Origin: Adiantum capillus-veneris
Lineage: Eukaryota; Streptophyta; Polypodiopsida; Polypodiales; Pteridaceae
NCBI GenBank assembly: GCA_014529385.2
Contig: CM043945.1
Coordinates: 143,726,741 to 143,790,740 of the forward strand
Length of the DNA: 64,000 bases
Reading direction: 5' to 3'
Below, piece after piece: positions 18,497 to 27,551 of the stretch. Under the pieces are notes generated by a model. It did not search any database. It had not been told where the DNA came from and worked only from the letters and a program-made list of their open reading frames with translations. The position numbers were made by a program, and so were the translations under genes. Each line of letters opens with the position of its first letter. The first letter of the stretch is position 1.

Positions 18497-20920
18497 ATGG
18501 AAGCATACCCTACCCAAAACACTGAGAGAGAAGGCCATGCACCTCCCGAAGCTCCACAGCCTAGTACTAGTATGTTTAGCCGTTTCATGGAAACATTAGG
18601 TAGAGCTACTCGCTCGGAACCTGATGCAGATGAAGCACGCGAAGGGGGTGGGGAAGTGGAATCTCCTTTCACATCGCACGTGGACCCCACACCCCCAAAG
18701 AGTGTCCATGTGGATATCCTACCAACTTCTTACCAAGAAGGCCCTGTTGAGCTGCCTCCTTCAGAAGTTCCCTCTAGAGTACCGTTGGTGACAAGTAAAA
18801 CCACGGGGAGCAACATTGCTTCTACCTCACAAGAAACCATTAACACGTCGACTCTAGAAGGATTGTTCATTAATGATCATTGGACATACGACCTCCACAC
18901 AAAGGTGTTGACGGATCTACACTCTGGCCACGCCTACCATGTAGGATGGATAGAGATTGTACAATCCACCTCTAGTGCCACGAGCATCGAAGATCAACAG
19001 AAAATGATCTGTAATGTTATCCATGGCATTATTCAATCAGAAAGGCAAAACAGAGGGGTAAATATACTCTCAACTGGCCCCATGAGATTTCTGGATACGA
19101 GCAAGGCTCAACAGCCTACTCTATCACAAATGGAGACTCCTCTAATGAGTCCCATGGACCCATCTTACGTCGTTTCACCTGCGGTCTCTATGCAATCTGA
19201 GCCTCCGAGCGACAACTTTAGCTTCCCTAACTTGGCTCAACCCTCTATCAAGGAAAACACAGTGCTCACTCCAGGGATAAGCCTGACAGAGAATGTACCG
19301 ATGACATCTACGGTTAGCGCAGTGCCACTACCTAGTGTCGTAGTACCTAATATGGGGCCTCGACCATATGTGCCTCTAGCCCCTTATGCACACATGGCCC
19401 CCACACCTCCAATAGTACCACTTGCTTATGCTCCTCGAGTGCCGCTCCCTAGCTCTTATCCGAGTGGACCTATGCCCGGTTATGTTCCATATCCTGCATC
19501 ATCCACACATATGCCAAGACCGGTACCCGTTCCTCTCCCACATATGATTCCAAGAGTACCTCCACCGGCCCTACCTCCTCACATAGGTGACTTGGCAGCG
19601 TTTGCTCAAACCATAGGTCGATCTATCGCGGAAAATATGCATCATGCATCTGATAGAGAGCCTAGAAGTAAGGCAGTGCAAATTGCCAAACTCACGCAAA
19701 AATTCAATGGGGATGAAGATGCTAGAAAACACATTGAAGTGTTTGAACAAGTATGTGATTCCTTAGGGGAACGCAACGAACTACATAAGTGCAATGCCTT
19801 AAGCTTGACATTAAGTGGGAAGGCTGGAGATTGGTATAGGACCCTAAGGGTGGACGAGAAAACAATCTACCCTACCCTTCGAAGGTTGTTTCTAAAGGAG
19901 TACATACGAGAAGGTGTGCTTTGGGGTGTAGCATCTCAGCTACAGAAGGCCGAACGTAAGGAAGGAGAGTCAGTAAGGGACTTCATTAGTCGTCTAAAGC
20001 ACTTAAACTCTCGCTGCCCTGTAAATGAGCGCTTCAACAATAACCAACTGCTTGATCGATTCATTCGAGGGTTGAGGAATGAAGGAATCTATAATGGACT
20101 AGTGATTAGAGGTATCACAACCTGGGAAGATGTCACTGCCAATGCAATCCAACTAGAGGACAACTTGATGATAGCAGGCATGAGGGTGTCTACTGACACG
20201 AGATCCACTAGCTCACAAGCCATTGAGTATGAACCCATGACTGCAAAGCCCATTGCCAATGAGCCAAAGGTATTTGAGACATTCTTGACAGACCTCACCA
20301 AGGCAATCCAAGAGTCTCTTAAGGATAATCGACCCTCTCAAAATAGTCACATGTATCCAAGAAGGGAGCAACAATGGTGTTCCATTTGCTTAGGTCCACA
20401 TAGCACTAGTGAGTGCCCTACGTTTAGAGTAAAATTTAATGGAACTTGCAACGCATGTGGTAGGTATGGTCACCAAGCTAAGGATTGTTTAATGATCAAA
20501 CGTATGATGGCAAATAGACCACCTGTAGCCTGGACGGATGCGCCTCGAGCTCCTGTATTGATGCCTACTCCACCTGTTGAGCAACTACCGCAACACATGG
20601 TCCCTAGATCTCAAAATGTTGTACAAGCTACACCGCTACCACCTCCTGTGCTAGGACCGCAACCCCCGCATCCAAGAGTCGCCCCTATGAACCAAGTGGG
20701 TTGCGAGCCATCTAATGCTTATGCAGATGGCTGTGAGGAGGAAATAGACACTAGTATTGCCTACGGACTTGATACATTGGAAGAATGTCCTATATACTAC
20801 ATGGAAGATTGTTGGGGACAAGTCAAGCCGGTTTATCAAGCTGCTGCTCTCACATCCAGAGGTCAAAATATCAACACCCAGGCTAGGAGGCCACCTCTTC
20901 AATGCTATGAGTGTGGGTGA
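18497..20920 (+). CDS. Element B gag (first part of the polyprotein, ends at an in-frame TGA)
   Basis: 807 residues from ATG 18497. An unrecognised N-terminal part (residues 1-260) is followed by a Pro-rich stretch (about 270-380). A Retrotrans_gag-type capsid domain occupies about 392-561 (FNGDEDARKHIEVFEQV, LTLSGKAGDWYRTL, FISRLKHLNSRCP). Zinc knuckles CSICLGPHSTSEC (about 628-640) and CNACGRYGHQAKDC (about 651-664) follow. A third knuckle begins CYECG and is cut by TGA at 20918-20920. The same frame continues open afterwards, completing PHRVAEC. Role: capsid and RNA packaging. The stop could be a mutation or a programmed readthrough site. Confidence 0.88.
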   Translation: MEAYPTQNTEREGHAPPEAPQPSTSMFSRFMETLGRATRSEPDADEAREGGGEVESPFTSHVDPTPPKSVHVDILPTSYQEGPVELPPSEVPSRVPLVTSKTTGSNIASTSQETINTSTLEGLFINDHWTYDLHTKVLTDLHSGHAYHVGWIEIVQSTSSATSIEDQQKMICNVIHGIIQSERQNRGVNILSTGPMRFLDTSKAQQPTLSQMETPLMSPMDPSYVVSPAVSMQSEPPSDNFSFPNLAQPSIKENTVLTPGISLTENVPMTSTVSAVPLPSVVVPNMGPRPYVPLAPYAHMAPTPPIVPLAYAPRVPLPSSYPSGPMPGYVPYPASSTHMPRPVPVPLPHMIPRVPPPALPPHIGDLAAFAQTIGRSIAENMHHASDREPRSKAVQIAKLTQKFNGDEDARKHIEVFEQVCDSLGERNELHKCNALSLTLSGKAGDWYRTLRVDEKTIYPTLRRLFLKEYIREGVLWGVASQLQKAERKEGESVRDFISRLKHLNSRCPVNERFNNNQLLDRFIRGLRNEGIYNGLVIRGITTWEDVTANAIQLEDNLMIAGMRVSTDTRSTSSQAIEYEPMTAKPIANEPKVFETFLTDLTKAIQESLKDNRPSQNSHMYPRREQQWCSICLGPHSTSECPTFRVKFNGTCNACGRYGHQAKDCLMIKRMMANRPPVAWTDAPRAPVLMPTPPVEQLPQHMVPRSQNVVQATPLPPPVLGPQPPHPRVAPMNQVGCEPSNAYADGCEEEIDTSIAYGLDTLEECPIYYMEDCWGQVKPVYQAAALTSRGQNINTQARRPPLQCYECG

Positions 20921-23503
20921 CCACATCGAGTAGCGGAGTGCCCTATTAGGCTGCAAAAGAATGCTGCACAGATGCAAATGAATCAAGGGAGCACGTCTGC
21001 AATGCCAATACTCACATGTAATCGTTGTGGCATAGATCACTTGATTGCCCAATGCCCCTATAACCCAAATGCGCCTAAAATCACACCCCTAAATTTGGTC
21101 GAAATTGCTAGTGTGACATCACCAATACCACCCGTCGCACCCGCTTATGCGATTACACGGTCCATGCTTCAAGGGCCAGGCCATATCGTCGAAGAGAGAG
21201 ATACCGCGTCAATTATCCAAGCAAAGAAAAAGAAGACACGAAGGAAGAAGTCGCAGAATACGGAAAATTCAAAGCCAAGTACCAAAACAAACATAGGAAC
21301 AGGAGATGACCCCGTGTATATGAATGACCTCGAGGATGATTCAGATTCAGTCGAGACAATGGAGACTAGAACCAATACCACAAAGGGAAAGACTGACAAA
21401 GAAAACCGTAACATGGAACCAAATGAAAACCGAATAAGAGAAAACCATAAAGAGCCTCTGAAAACACCACAAGTGTTTCCAAATCCAATCCAAGACCCCC
21501 AAGAAAAACCGCAGGGGAAAAAAGGAAAGAATCGTAAAAAGAAGATTGGGACGTACCCAAACCCTGTAGACGAGATTAAGCAGGTGAAACATCTAAGAGG
21601 TTTAGTGGAGGAGACTCAAAGGAAACTAGAACCAGAACCCATGCAGGTCAAAATTCATGACACAATGTTTCCCACGCAAGTTCATCCACCCCACATGAAC
21701 CATAGACCGTTAGCCATATCTAGTATCATCCAAGAAGGGAGTGAGGACAGGACATCAGAAAGTGAGCATACACTCTTCTTGTTGGAAAGGATGTTTAACG
21801 AAGGAATACCTGATCCCATTGAGGAATATGAGATTCCATCCTCACCAGTTCTTAGTGAAGGACCTACACCCTGCAAAACGCCAATGAATGTTGCCAAACT
21901 CGTGGACTTCATGTCTTCTGAGGTCCGAACCACGATCATAGCAAAGCTGTATGGAGATCCTGAGTTATTCCTTGCACTTCGAGCATTCCTTAACGGAGAG
22001 CTACGAACGGGATTACCGCAGTTTGCGCAACCAAATAGGCCTGACTCGATTATGATTGATGAGGAAAATCATGTGCAATCACTTGACTTAGATGGACACG
22101 AGTCTGTGATCGAGGTACCCATTAACGAATTAGGCCAGTATTTTGAAGGCGACGAGTCTAATGCGACCCTACCCATCACTACCAAGGGATTAACTATAAA
22201 GGGAATTCTTGATGGTGGTGCGGGAGTTAGCATCGTTACAAAAGATTGTTGGGAATCCATGGGAAAACCCCGCCTCAGTGTTACTAACATTGTGGTAAAG
22301 ATGGCAAATGGTACCATAGCCAAACCTATGGGGATGCTCAAGGATCTTAAGATCAAAGTTCTAGGACACAAGGTACGACATACGTTCATTGTAATGGATT
22401 TCTCTAAACACCTTATGTCATATGAAATGATTTTAGGACGACCATTCATGAGGGAAGCACAAATGGTTCACGATTGGTCTAAAAATCATGTCTATTTGCA
22501 ATTCCAAGACTCTGTCCTTAGAGTGGATTTGGTGACTGGTAAGGTACACCCCTTAGGGAGTAAAACCATTATTGATCATCGCTCTGACACCACAGTTCAC
22601 TCGGCCCCACTACAATATTGTTACACTTGTAAGAAGGATACAGACATTGGCCAAGATTCTCCTTATATGGATGTGTTACCGGGTATGACGGAATCAGACA
22701 ATGTGGATTGGGTCCACCTAGCATCAACCATAGACTCTTGGGGAAATAGGGGGACGACCTGGGTAACACCTGAGGGGGATGAAATGCCTATACCCTTAAA
22801 TATGCTACAAGCAATGCATATCGCTTCTGACAAGACTCATCCTAATGTAACGAAGAAAACATACAAGTGGGTCCCTAAAGCTTCTTTAGTGACCATAGCT
22901 AGTGCTAAAAAACAGAAGCCTTGTAAGAAACGTACCACTCGCTCCAAGAAAAGTAAGAAAATATTGCGATGGATTCCTAAACGACTATTGGAAGCCCAAG
23001 GCTACTATCAAGGAAATGATCAAATCTGGGTGCCAAAACGTAGATTGTGCTCTTACCTATCACCTGACCCAAGTGAGCCCAATCCCGTAGATCCAAAACG
23101 AATCAATGATCGTGAAAAGAAAAAAATCACAGAATGCTATACACCCGCTCCCGAGTTAGTTTGGGTACCAAAGAAAGAACAATTTGTTCCACCTAGCTCA
23201 GGAAGGGGGGAGTCCCATGAAGATTCTAGCTCCTCATGTAATACATCCATAGAGGTAAAAGCTTCTACACCGCCTCCATCTATAGTAGTGGACCTCAATG
23301 AAGCTACAAAAGAATCCACACCTCCCAGTGTTCAAGAATCACCTGATGAACCACTTCAAGTTCAATCCTGGGAGAGTACCTTACCACCGTTGCAACTTGA
23401 CAAGGCACCTAGGGTAATAGCAAACTACTGGCAAAAATCCTCACCTATTACCAACTGGAACAATTGGTTTCAAAGGGTGACAAGCTCATTTCAAACGGTA
23501 TGA
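20921..23503 (+). CDS. Element B protease and W-P-K domain (continuation of gag frame)
   Basis: Open in the gag frame from the codon after the TGA. It completes zinc knuckle three, has a fourth (CNRCGIDHLIAQC, about 21018-21056), then a long Lys/Glu/Asn-rich linker (about 21215-21660). A retropepsin-like domain follows (GILDGGAGVSIVT, Asp codon at 22211; C-terminal MILGRPFMREA). The active site reads DGG rather than DTG or DSG. After a unique segment with CYTCKKD comes the four-fold W-V/I-P-K domain (Trp codons at 22868, 22970, 23027, 23162), homologous to element A. RT, RNase H and integrase are absent between protease and this domain. Confidence 0.85.
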   Translation, partial: PHRVAECPIRLQKNAAQMQMNQGSTSAMPILTCNRCGIDHLIAQCPYNPNAPKITPLNLVEIASVTSPIPPVAPAYAITRSMLQGPGHIVEERDTASIIQAKKKKTRRKKSQNTENSKPSTKTNIGTGDDPVYMNDLEDDSDSVETMETRTNTTKGKTDKENRNMEPNENRIRENHKEPLKTPQVFPNPIQDPQEKPQGKKGKNRKKKIGTYPNPVDEIKQVKHLRGLVEETQRKLEPEPMQVKIHDTMFPTQVHPPHMNHRPLAISSIIQEGSEDRTSESEHTLFLLERMFNEGIPDPIEEYEIPSSPVLSEGPTPCKTPMNVAKLVDFMSSEVRTTIIAKLYGDPELFLALRAFLNGELRTGLPQFAQPNRPDSIMIDEENHVQSLDLDGHESVIEVPINELGQYFEGDESNATLPITTKGLTIKGILDGGAGVSIVTKDCWESMGKPRLSVTNIVVKMANGTIAKPMGMLKDLKIKVLGHKVRHTFIVMDFSKHLMSYEMILGRPFMREAQMVHDWSKNHVYLQFQDSVLRVDLVTGKVHPLGSKTIIDHRSDTTVHSAPLQYCYTCKKDTDIGQDSPYMDVLPGMTESDNVDWVHLASTIDSWGNRGTTWVTPEGDEMPIPLNMLQAMHIASDKTHPNVTKKTYKWVPKASLVTIASAKKQKPCKKRTTRSKKSKKILRWIPKRLLEAQGYYQGNDQIWVPKRRLCSYLSPDPSEPNPVDPKRINDREKKKITECYTPAPELVWVPKKEQFVPPSSGRGESHEDSSSSCNTSIEVKASTPPPSIVVDLNEATKESTPPSVQESPDEPLQVQSWESTLPPLQLDKAPRVIANYWQKSSPITNWNNWFQRVTSSFQTV

Positions 23504-23510
23504 TCTACCC

Positions 23511-23613
23511 AAGGAAGGGGGGAGTGTTTGCTGACAGTCATCATTCATTTGTTTCCCTCTCAACCTTTTTCCCTGACCTCTCAATCTCCGATCTTAGGGA
23601 ATGTATATATATA
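23511..23613 (+). promoter_or_regulatory. Internal polypurine tract and TATA box (element B)
   Basis: Purine run 23511-23524 followed by TGTTTGCTGACA at 23525, and a TATATATATA box at 23604-23613, about 170 bp before the accessory ATG. Same arrangement as 1498-1600 in element A. Confidence 0.5.
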
Positions 23614-23785
23614 GCCTTATACTCGCAAAAAAACAAAAATAGTAAAGAGCAAGAGCGCCTAGCAATGAGAGAGCACCCTATCAGATCTTACATATAAGTC
23701 CAAATTCACCGTGTCAAGTCAAGCAACACACAAAAACAACTCTTATGTTTTAAAGGCCTAACCAAATCTATCTGTCTTGTCAGAA

Positions 23786-24208
23786 ATGGCTACTTCACCA
23801 GAGGCATGCACTTCTATTTTTGATGAAAGGTACCCCTTGTCTTTTCAACAAGTGTTCTACGTATGCTACCCTATACTTTCTTGCGAATGGGATTTGATAG
23901 AGAGCCTTGCATGTGAGAGAAATTTTGAGGAGTTAGAATGGCTGATACGTCTATGGCTAACTAGTGATCCCTACCCAGTTGCGAATGTGTCTCCAATGGC
24001 ACATGCTTATTCTTTTGCACAAGATGAGTATCCACGCATCACGAGGTTCTTGATTAGCATGCTTGCACAAGAGGATGATGAAGAGGAACTAATAGAGACC
24101 GAGGAAGACTATGGCCTCACGGACAACGATTTTATTTATCTAGATGATGAGGATAGAGGCCTAGCCTTAGGGTGGCCACCCGGTTTATATAATATCCTCT
24201 TTCCTTGA
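23786..24208 (+). CDS. Accessory ORF of the A/B family, 140 aa (element B copy)
   Basis: Start at ATG 23786 by alignment with element A; an upstream in-frame TTG adds three residues only. It shares with the A copy the blocks CEWDLI, LACERNFE, LEWLIRL, TSDPYPV, YLDDEDRGLALG and the end LYNILFP, with a variable acidic segment between. No known domain recognised. Uninterrupted in both copies, although A carries a frameshift in the upstream polyprotein. Confidence 0.65.
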   Translation: MATSPEACTSIFDERYPLSFQQVFYVCYPILSCEWDLIESLACERNFEELEWLIRLWLTSDPYPVANVSPMAHAYSFAQDEYPRITRFLISMLAQEDDEEELIETEEDYGLTDNDFIYLDDEDRGLALGWPPGLYNILFP

Positions 24209-25554
24209 TTCTAAAAGGGGTGACAGATAGGTAGGTTAGGGGTCTAGATGGTGTTTTGAGTTTGTTTTTTAGGAGTTTTAATTTTTCCCACTGATGTGCC
24301 TCCTAGAGGTATTGTTTGTGTTTCATAGTGTGTACAGGAACGTGTTGCTATTGATAGGATTTGGACCTTCATGGAACCTTCAGATCAAGCGCGACCATCA
24401 ACACAAACAGGTGTTTCTTGTCCATTAGCATTGCCCTTATCTTTTTGCATCTATGATTGTCCGCTTTGATTGTGATTGGTAGCATACTATTCAGCGCATT
24501 GGCTTAGTATCAAACATTTAATTCAATGCAATCTTTTGTCATAATCACTTGTTTAGGTGTAAAAATCAAGCAGTCCGACTAAGCTAGTTTGACCAAGCTA
24601 GGTATTAGAAATCTTCTCTTAATACCATGGGGAATGCCTTCCTAATAAACAATGGTTACTTAGGTTCTTAATCTGATTTAGGCAGCATTGTGTGAAATGT
24701 ACTAGGGCTTTCTAGTGGGCTTAACACTAGTGACCTTTAGCTTAAGTATTATAAAGGGAGTTTACTAATGTGATGAGCCTGGGGAGTGTAACAATGTTCT
24801 ATGACCCCCCAAAGTTACAAAATTCAAATGATGAAAATGAACAAACAAAAAATCAAAGTGCCACAATGTAAAATTTTAAGCTGGAAGAGAAATCTCGGCT
24901 TGATTTGGTACTTCACTCACATGTATCGCCTATGGTACTAGAGCCCTAGAGGTTCCCAGTGTGGGCGCTTTTCCTTGAAAAGCAAAAAACCCAAGGCATA
25001 CAAAATAAGCACACACAACAAAACTGAATCACTGTGAAAAGACCTTGGGGGGTCAAAGATAAAGTAATCAGTCAGGCGATGATTTCATGAGAAATTCCTT
25101 TTATGGTAGCTTAACTACAAGGTTTTCTAGATATAGCCTCTAGTCAGCCCTTGAACATGAATACTTGGCTCTCGCGATTAAACAACTTAATTGACCACAA
25201 AAAATTAAGAAGCTTACCCATGGTATTAATATTCGATCTCTAGTGCCTTTCGACCGTCATATTAGCGACCCCAGACTTGTTTAATTTTTTACCTTTACAT
25301 CTGTTTATGCATTTGATTACATTGCAATTTAATGTTCATTGCTAACAAATTGTTTGAAATTCTTTGACCAATCAATTTTTCTATCTAAAACTGCATATGC
25401 TTTTTAAGAGAATGCAATTACTGTGCCAATGTTGTTTGATTTTGCAGTGACTGAAGAAGGCTAAGGACATTCATCTCAAATGCTCTTCCACCTCGACGAC
25501 CCAGCTTCAACTCAATAGCTTCCGAGGACGGAATCTACATCAGGAAGAGGGGCA
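24209..25554 (+). other. Conserved non-coding 3' region and polypurine tract of element B
   Basis: Aligns with 2161-3531. No ORF of note. Ends with the purine run CAGGAAGAGGGGCA (25541-25554) that primes plus-strand synthesis before the 3' LTR. Confidence 0.65.
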
Positions 25555-25853
25555 TGTTAACCCTCACGGCTCACAGACACCCATCACCTACGACGGACGT
25601 GTATTATGTATTCGATAGAGTCAGGTACCGGGCTTGTCGGACCAATAGGGAAAGGTAGAGTGATCGTCGATGAGAGGCGCACTTTAACTTGGACATTCAA
25701 GGGATTAGTTGGTTAAGCATGGGCGCCCAAGTGTGAATGGGGTGAGCTCCTATAAAAGCCAACTAAACCTAATTTTTACTCATTCTCTCATTTGTGCAAT
25801 TGAAGAGTGCTCTTGCTCCATCTCCATCTCCATCTTCTTCTTCTTCACCTCCT

Positions 25854-25884
<31 letters not shown>

Positions 25885-26134
25885 GAGAGTGTGTGTGCGA
25901 TCGAGCATTACGAAGGCACGATGGCGGCGAAGCGGTTGAGCGCGGCACGACTGCAGCTTCTTCTTCATCGCGGCGAAGAATCCACCACGAAGGCGAGCCT
26001 AGAGCGGTGAGTGACACACCCTTTGTTTTCTTGAGCTTGCTAGTTTAGGCTTGTTGTGTGCTTGGAGCCGTTTGTGGCTCGCATACGGTGTATTGGCAAG
26101 TCCCTTGCTTCGACAGTGCGGCAAGGAGCGCACA
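25555..26134 (+). repeat. 3' LTR of element B
   Basis: 580 bp. By eye it differs from the 5' LTR at five positions. TATAAAAG at 25751-25758. Followed by target duplication CACAA. Confidence 0.95.
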
Positions 26135-26300
26135 CACAACATTCCAAACTCACTTGGACACAAGAACATGTTGCATCATGAGGCCACATTGGGTAATTAC
26201 ATGTTGAATATCAGTCCTATGATGGTGTTTTCACAAGTTGCATGTGGGCAGCAAAACATGGATTTTGCAAGACGCAAAGTCTTTGGCTTCCTAGCCTAGC
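26135..26300 (-). pseudogene. Copia gag N-terminal remnant (other side of the element B insertion)
   Basis: The reverse strand resembles the start of the C2 gag around NYPMW and MQHVLV (complement of about 26150-26215) and joins the gag remnant ending at 16786 once element B and one CACAA are removed. Leftward extent into 5' UTR is unclear. Confidence 0.65.
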
Positions 26301-26900
26301 CAACAATTGCAGAATGCTAAGGGTTGCCACTACTTTTTGCATCCCTCCCCATGGCAAGTTGGAAATGAAGATTATTGAGTTTTCTTTGGAGCCTCCTTTA
26401 TCAAAATACTGCTCGCTATTGTGTATTTTGGTTGCAACGATGAGATATTAAAACCTATTGCAATGTTATCTATAGAGAACATTTTCTACAAGTCTTATGA
26501 GAAGTTTTTCTAGCCACAGGGGGACCATTTTTCCCTTTTAGTTATTTAGGAGACATAGAAAACTCAGAAACTCTTTGGAGACAACATCATTATTTCCTAT
26601 CTCTTGTTGTTGCTCCTATCACACTGCATGAGATTTTGAAATTAGTGTCAATGTACAAAGAAAACTATCAAAATTTCTATAAAAAAATATTTTTTGAAAT
26701 AAGCACCGATGTACAAAGGAAACTATATCAAAATTTTGAAATCAGTGTCAATGTACAAAGGAAACTATCAAAATCTCTAAAAATGACAATATTTACAACC
26801 CATATACATATTACAGAGGGGGTCAAGTTGACTATACAAGCATCGTCAAAAGAGGGGTATATGTGTCCTTAGAATTTGTAGAGAGGGGGGTGGGCTAGTG
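26300..26900. repeat. Unassigned spacer with a triplicated 55-bp motif
   Basis: No gene seen. Between about 26634 and 26775 three diverged tandem copies of a unit containing GTGTCAATGTACAAAG and AAACTATCAAAAT occur. Confidence 0.6.
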
Positions 26901-26939
26901 CTATGGGGTCCGTAAAGAGATTTTTTTCCCATATGGTTG

Positions 26940-27406
26940 CACACAGGTGACATTCCCCTCTAAGTATAAGTGAATTCCCTGGGGCATAGATCTTTCACCT
27001 CTGTGAATGCAATGGAAGCAATGGAACTTCAAATAGACCATCCATGAGAGAGTTATGAGCTTCAAAAGGAAGAGGGAGAATACATAGTGCTCTCTAGAAT
27101 CTCATGTAGCTTCATTATTCAAAGTGAAATTACAAAAATAATACAAAAGTTGGCTTTTATACCTTTCCATAAGGTTTTAGGTCAAAAATAAAGAGATGTG
27201 CCCACTCTGTCTCAGCCTAAAGATTTAGTGATACATTTTGGAAGCTTATAGCCCCGTCGGATCTAACTAATAGTTACATATAAATTTGCTTCAAGAATCA
27301 ACAAAATATAAAAACTTGCGGGTTTGATTATCTAGATTGAGTAAAGAATGAAATATTACATCATGGGCTGATCTTTAGAGCTTCTTTGTTAGCTAGGATA
27401 TCAACA
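26940..27406 (-). repeat. Presumed 3' LTR of element D
   Basis: Begins on the minus strand at 27406 just after a purine tract. It has a TATA box in a context like that of element E (TATAAAAG, then an AATAATGAA motif). The far end is estimated only. Confidence 0.4.
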
Positions 27407-27551
27407 TTCCCCCCTCCTAATCTAGGTCATCCGCGACACAGCTTCAAGGAACCGGGTAATGGTCTAGATTTTGTGCTTTTTGTCTTTTCTTAAGACCTTC
27501 AAGGGCTTCATAGTAAGTATTTCATAGATTCTTATATGCCTCTATCAAAAA

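Larger units (their letters stand above)
16787..26134 (+). mobile_element. Element B: complete LTR retrotransposon lacking RT and integrase
   Basis: 5' LTR 16787-17366, primer site 17371-17389, leader, gag-protease-W-P-K reading frame 18497-23503 (one in-frame TGA), internal polypurine tract and TATA box, accessory ORF 23786-24208, non-coding 3' region, polypurine tract 25541-25554, 3' LTR 25555-26134. Target duplication CACAA at 16782-16786 and 26135-26139. I counted five mismatches between the 580-bp LTRs by eye, so insertion is fairly recent. No RT, RNase H or integrase motif is present. It must depend on proteins of another element, perhaps a full-length relative of element A. Confidence 0.95.
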
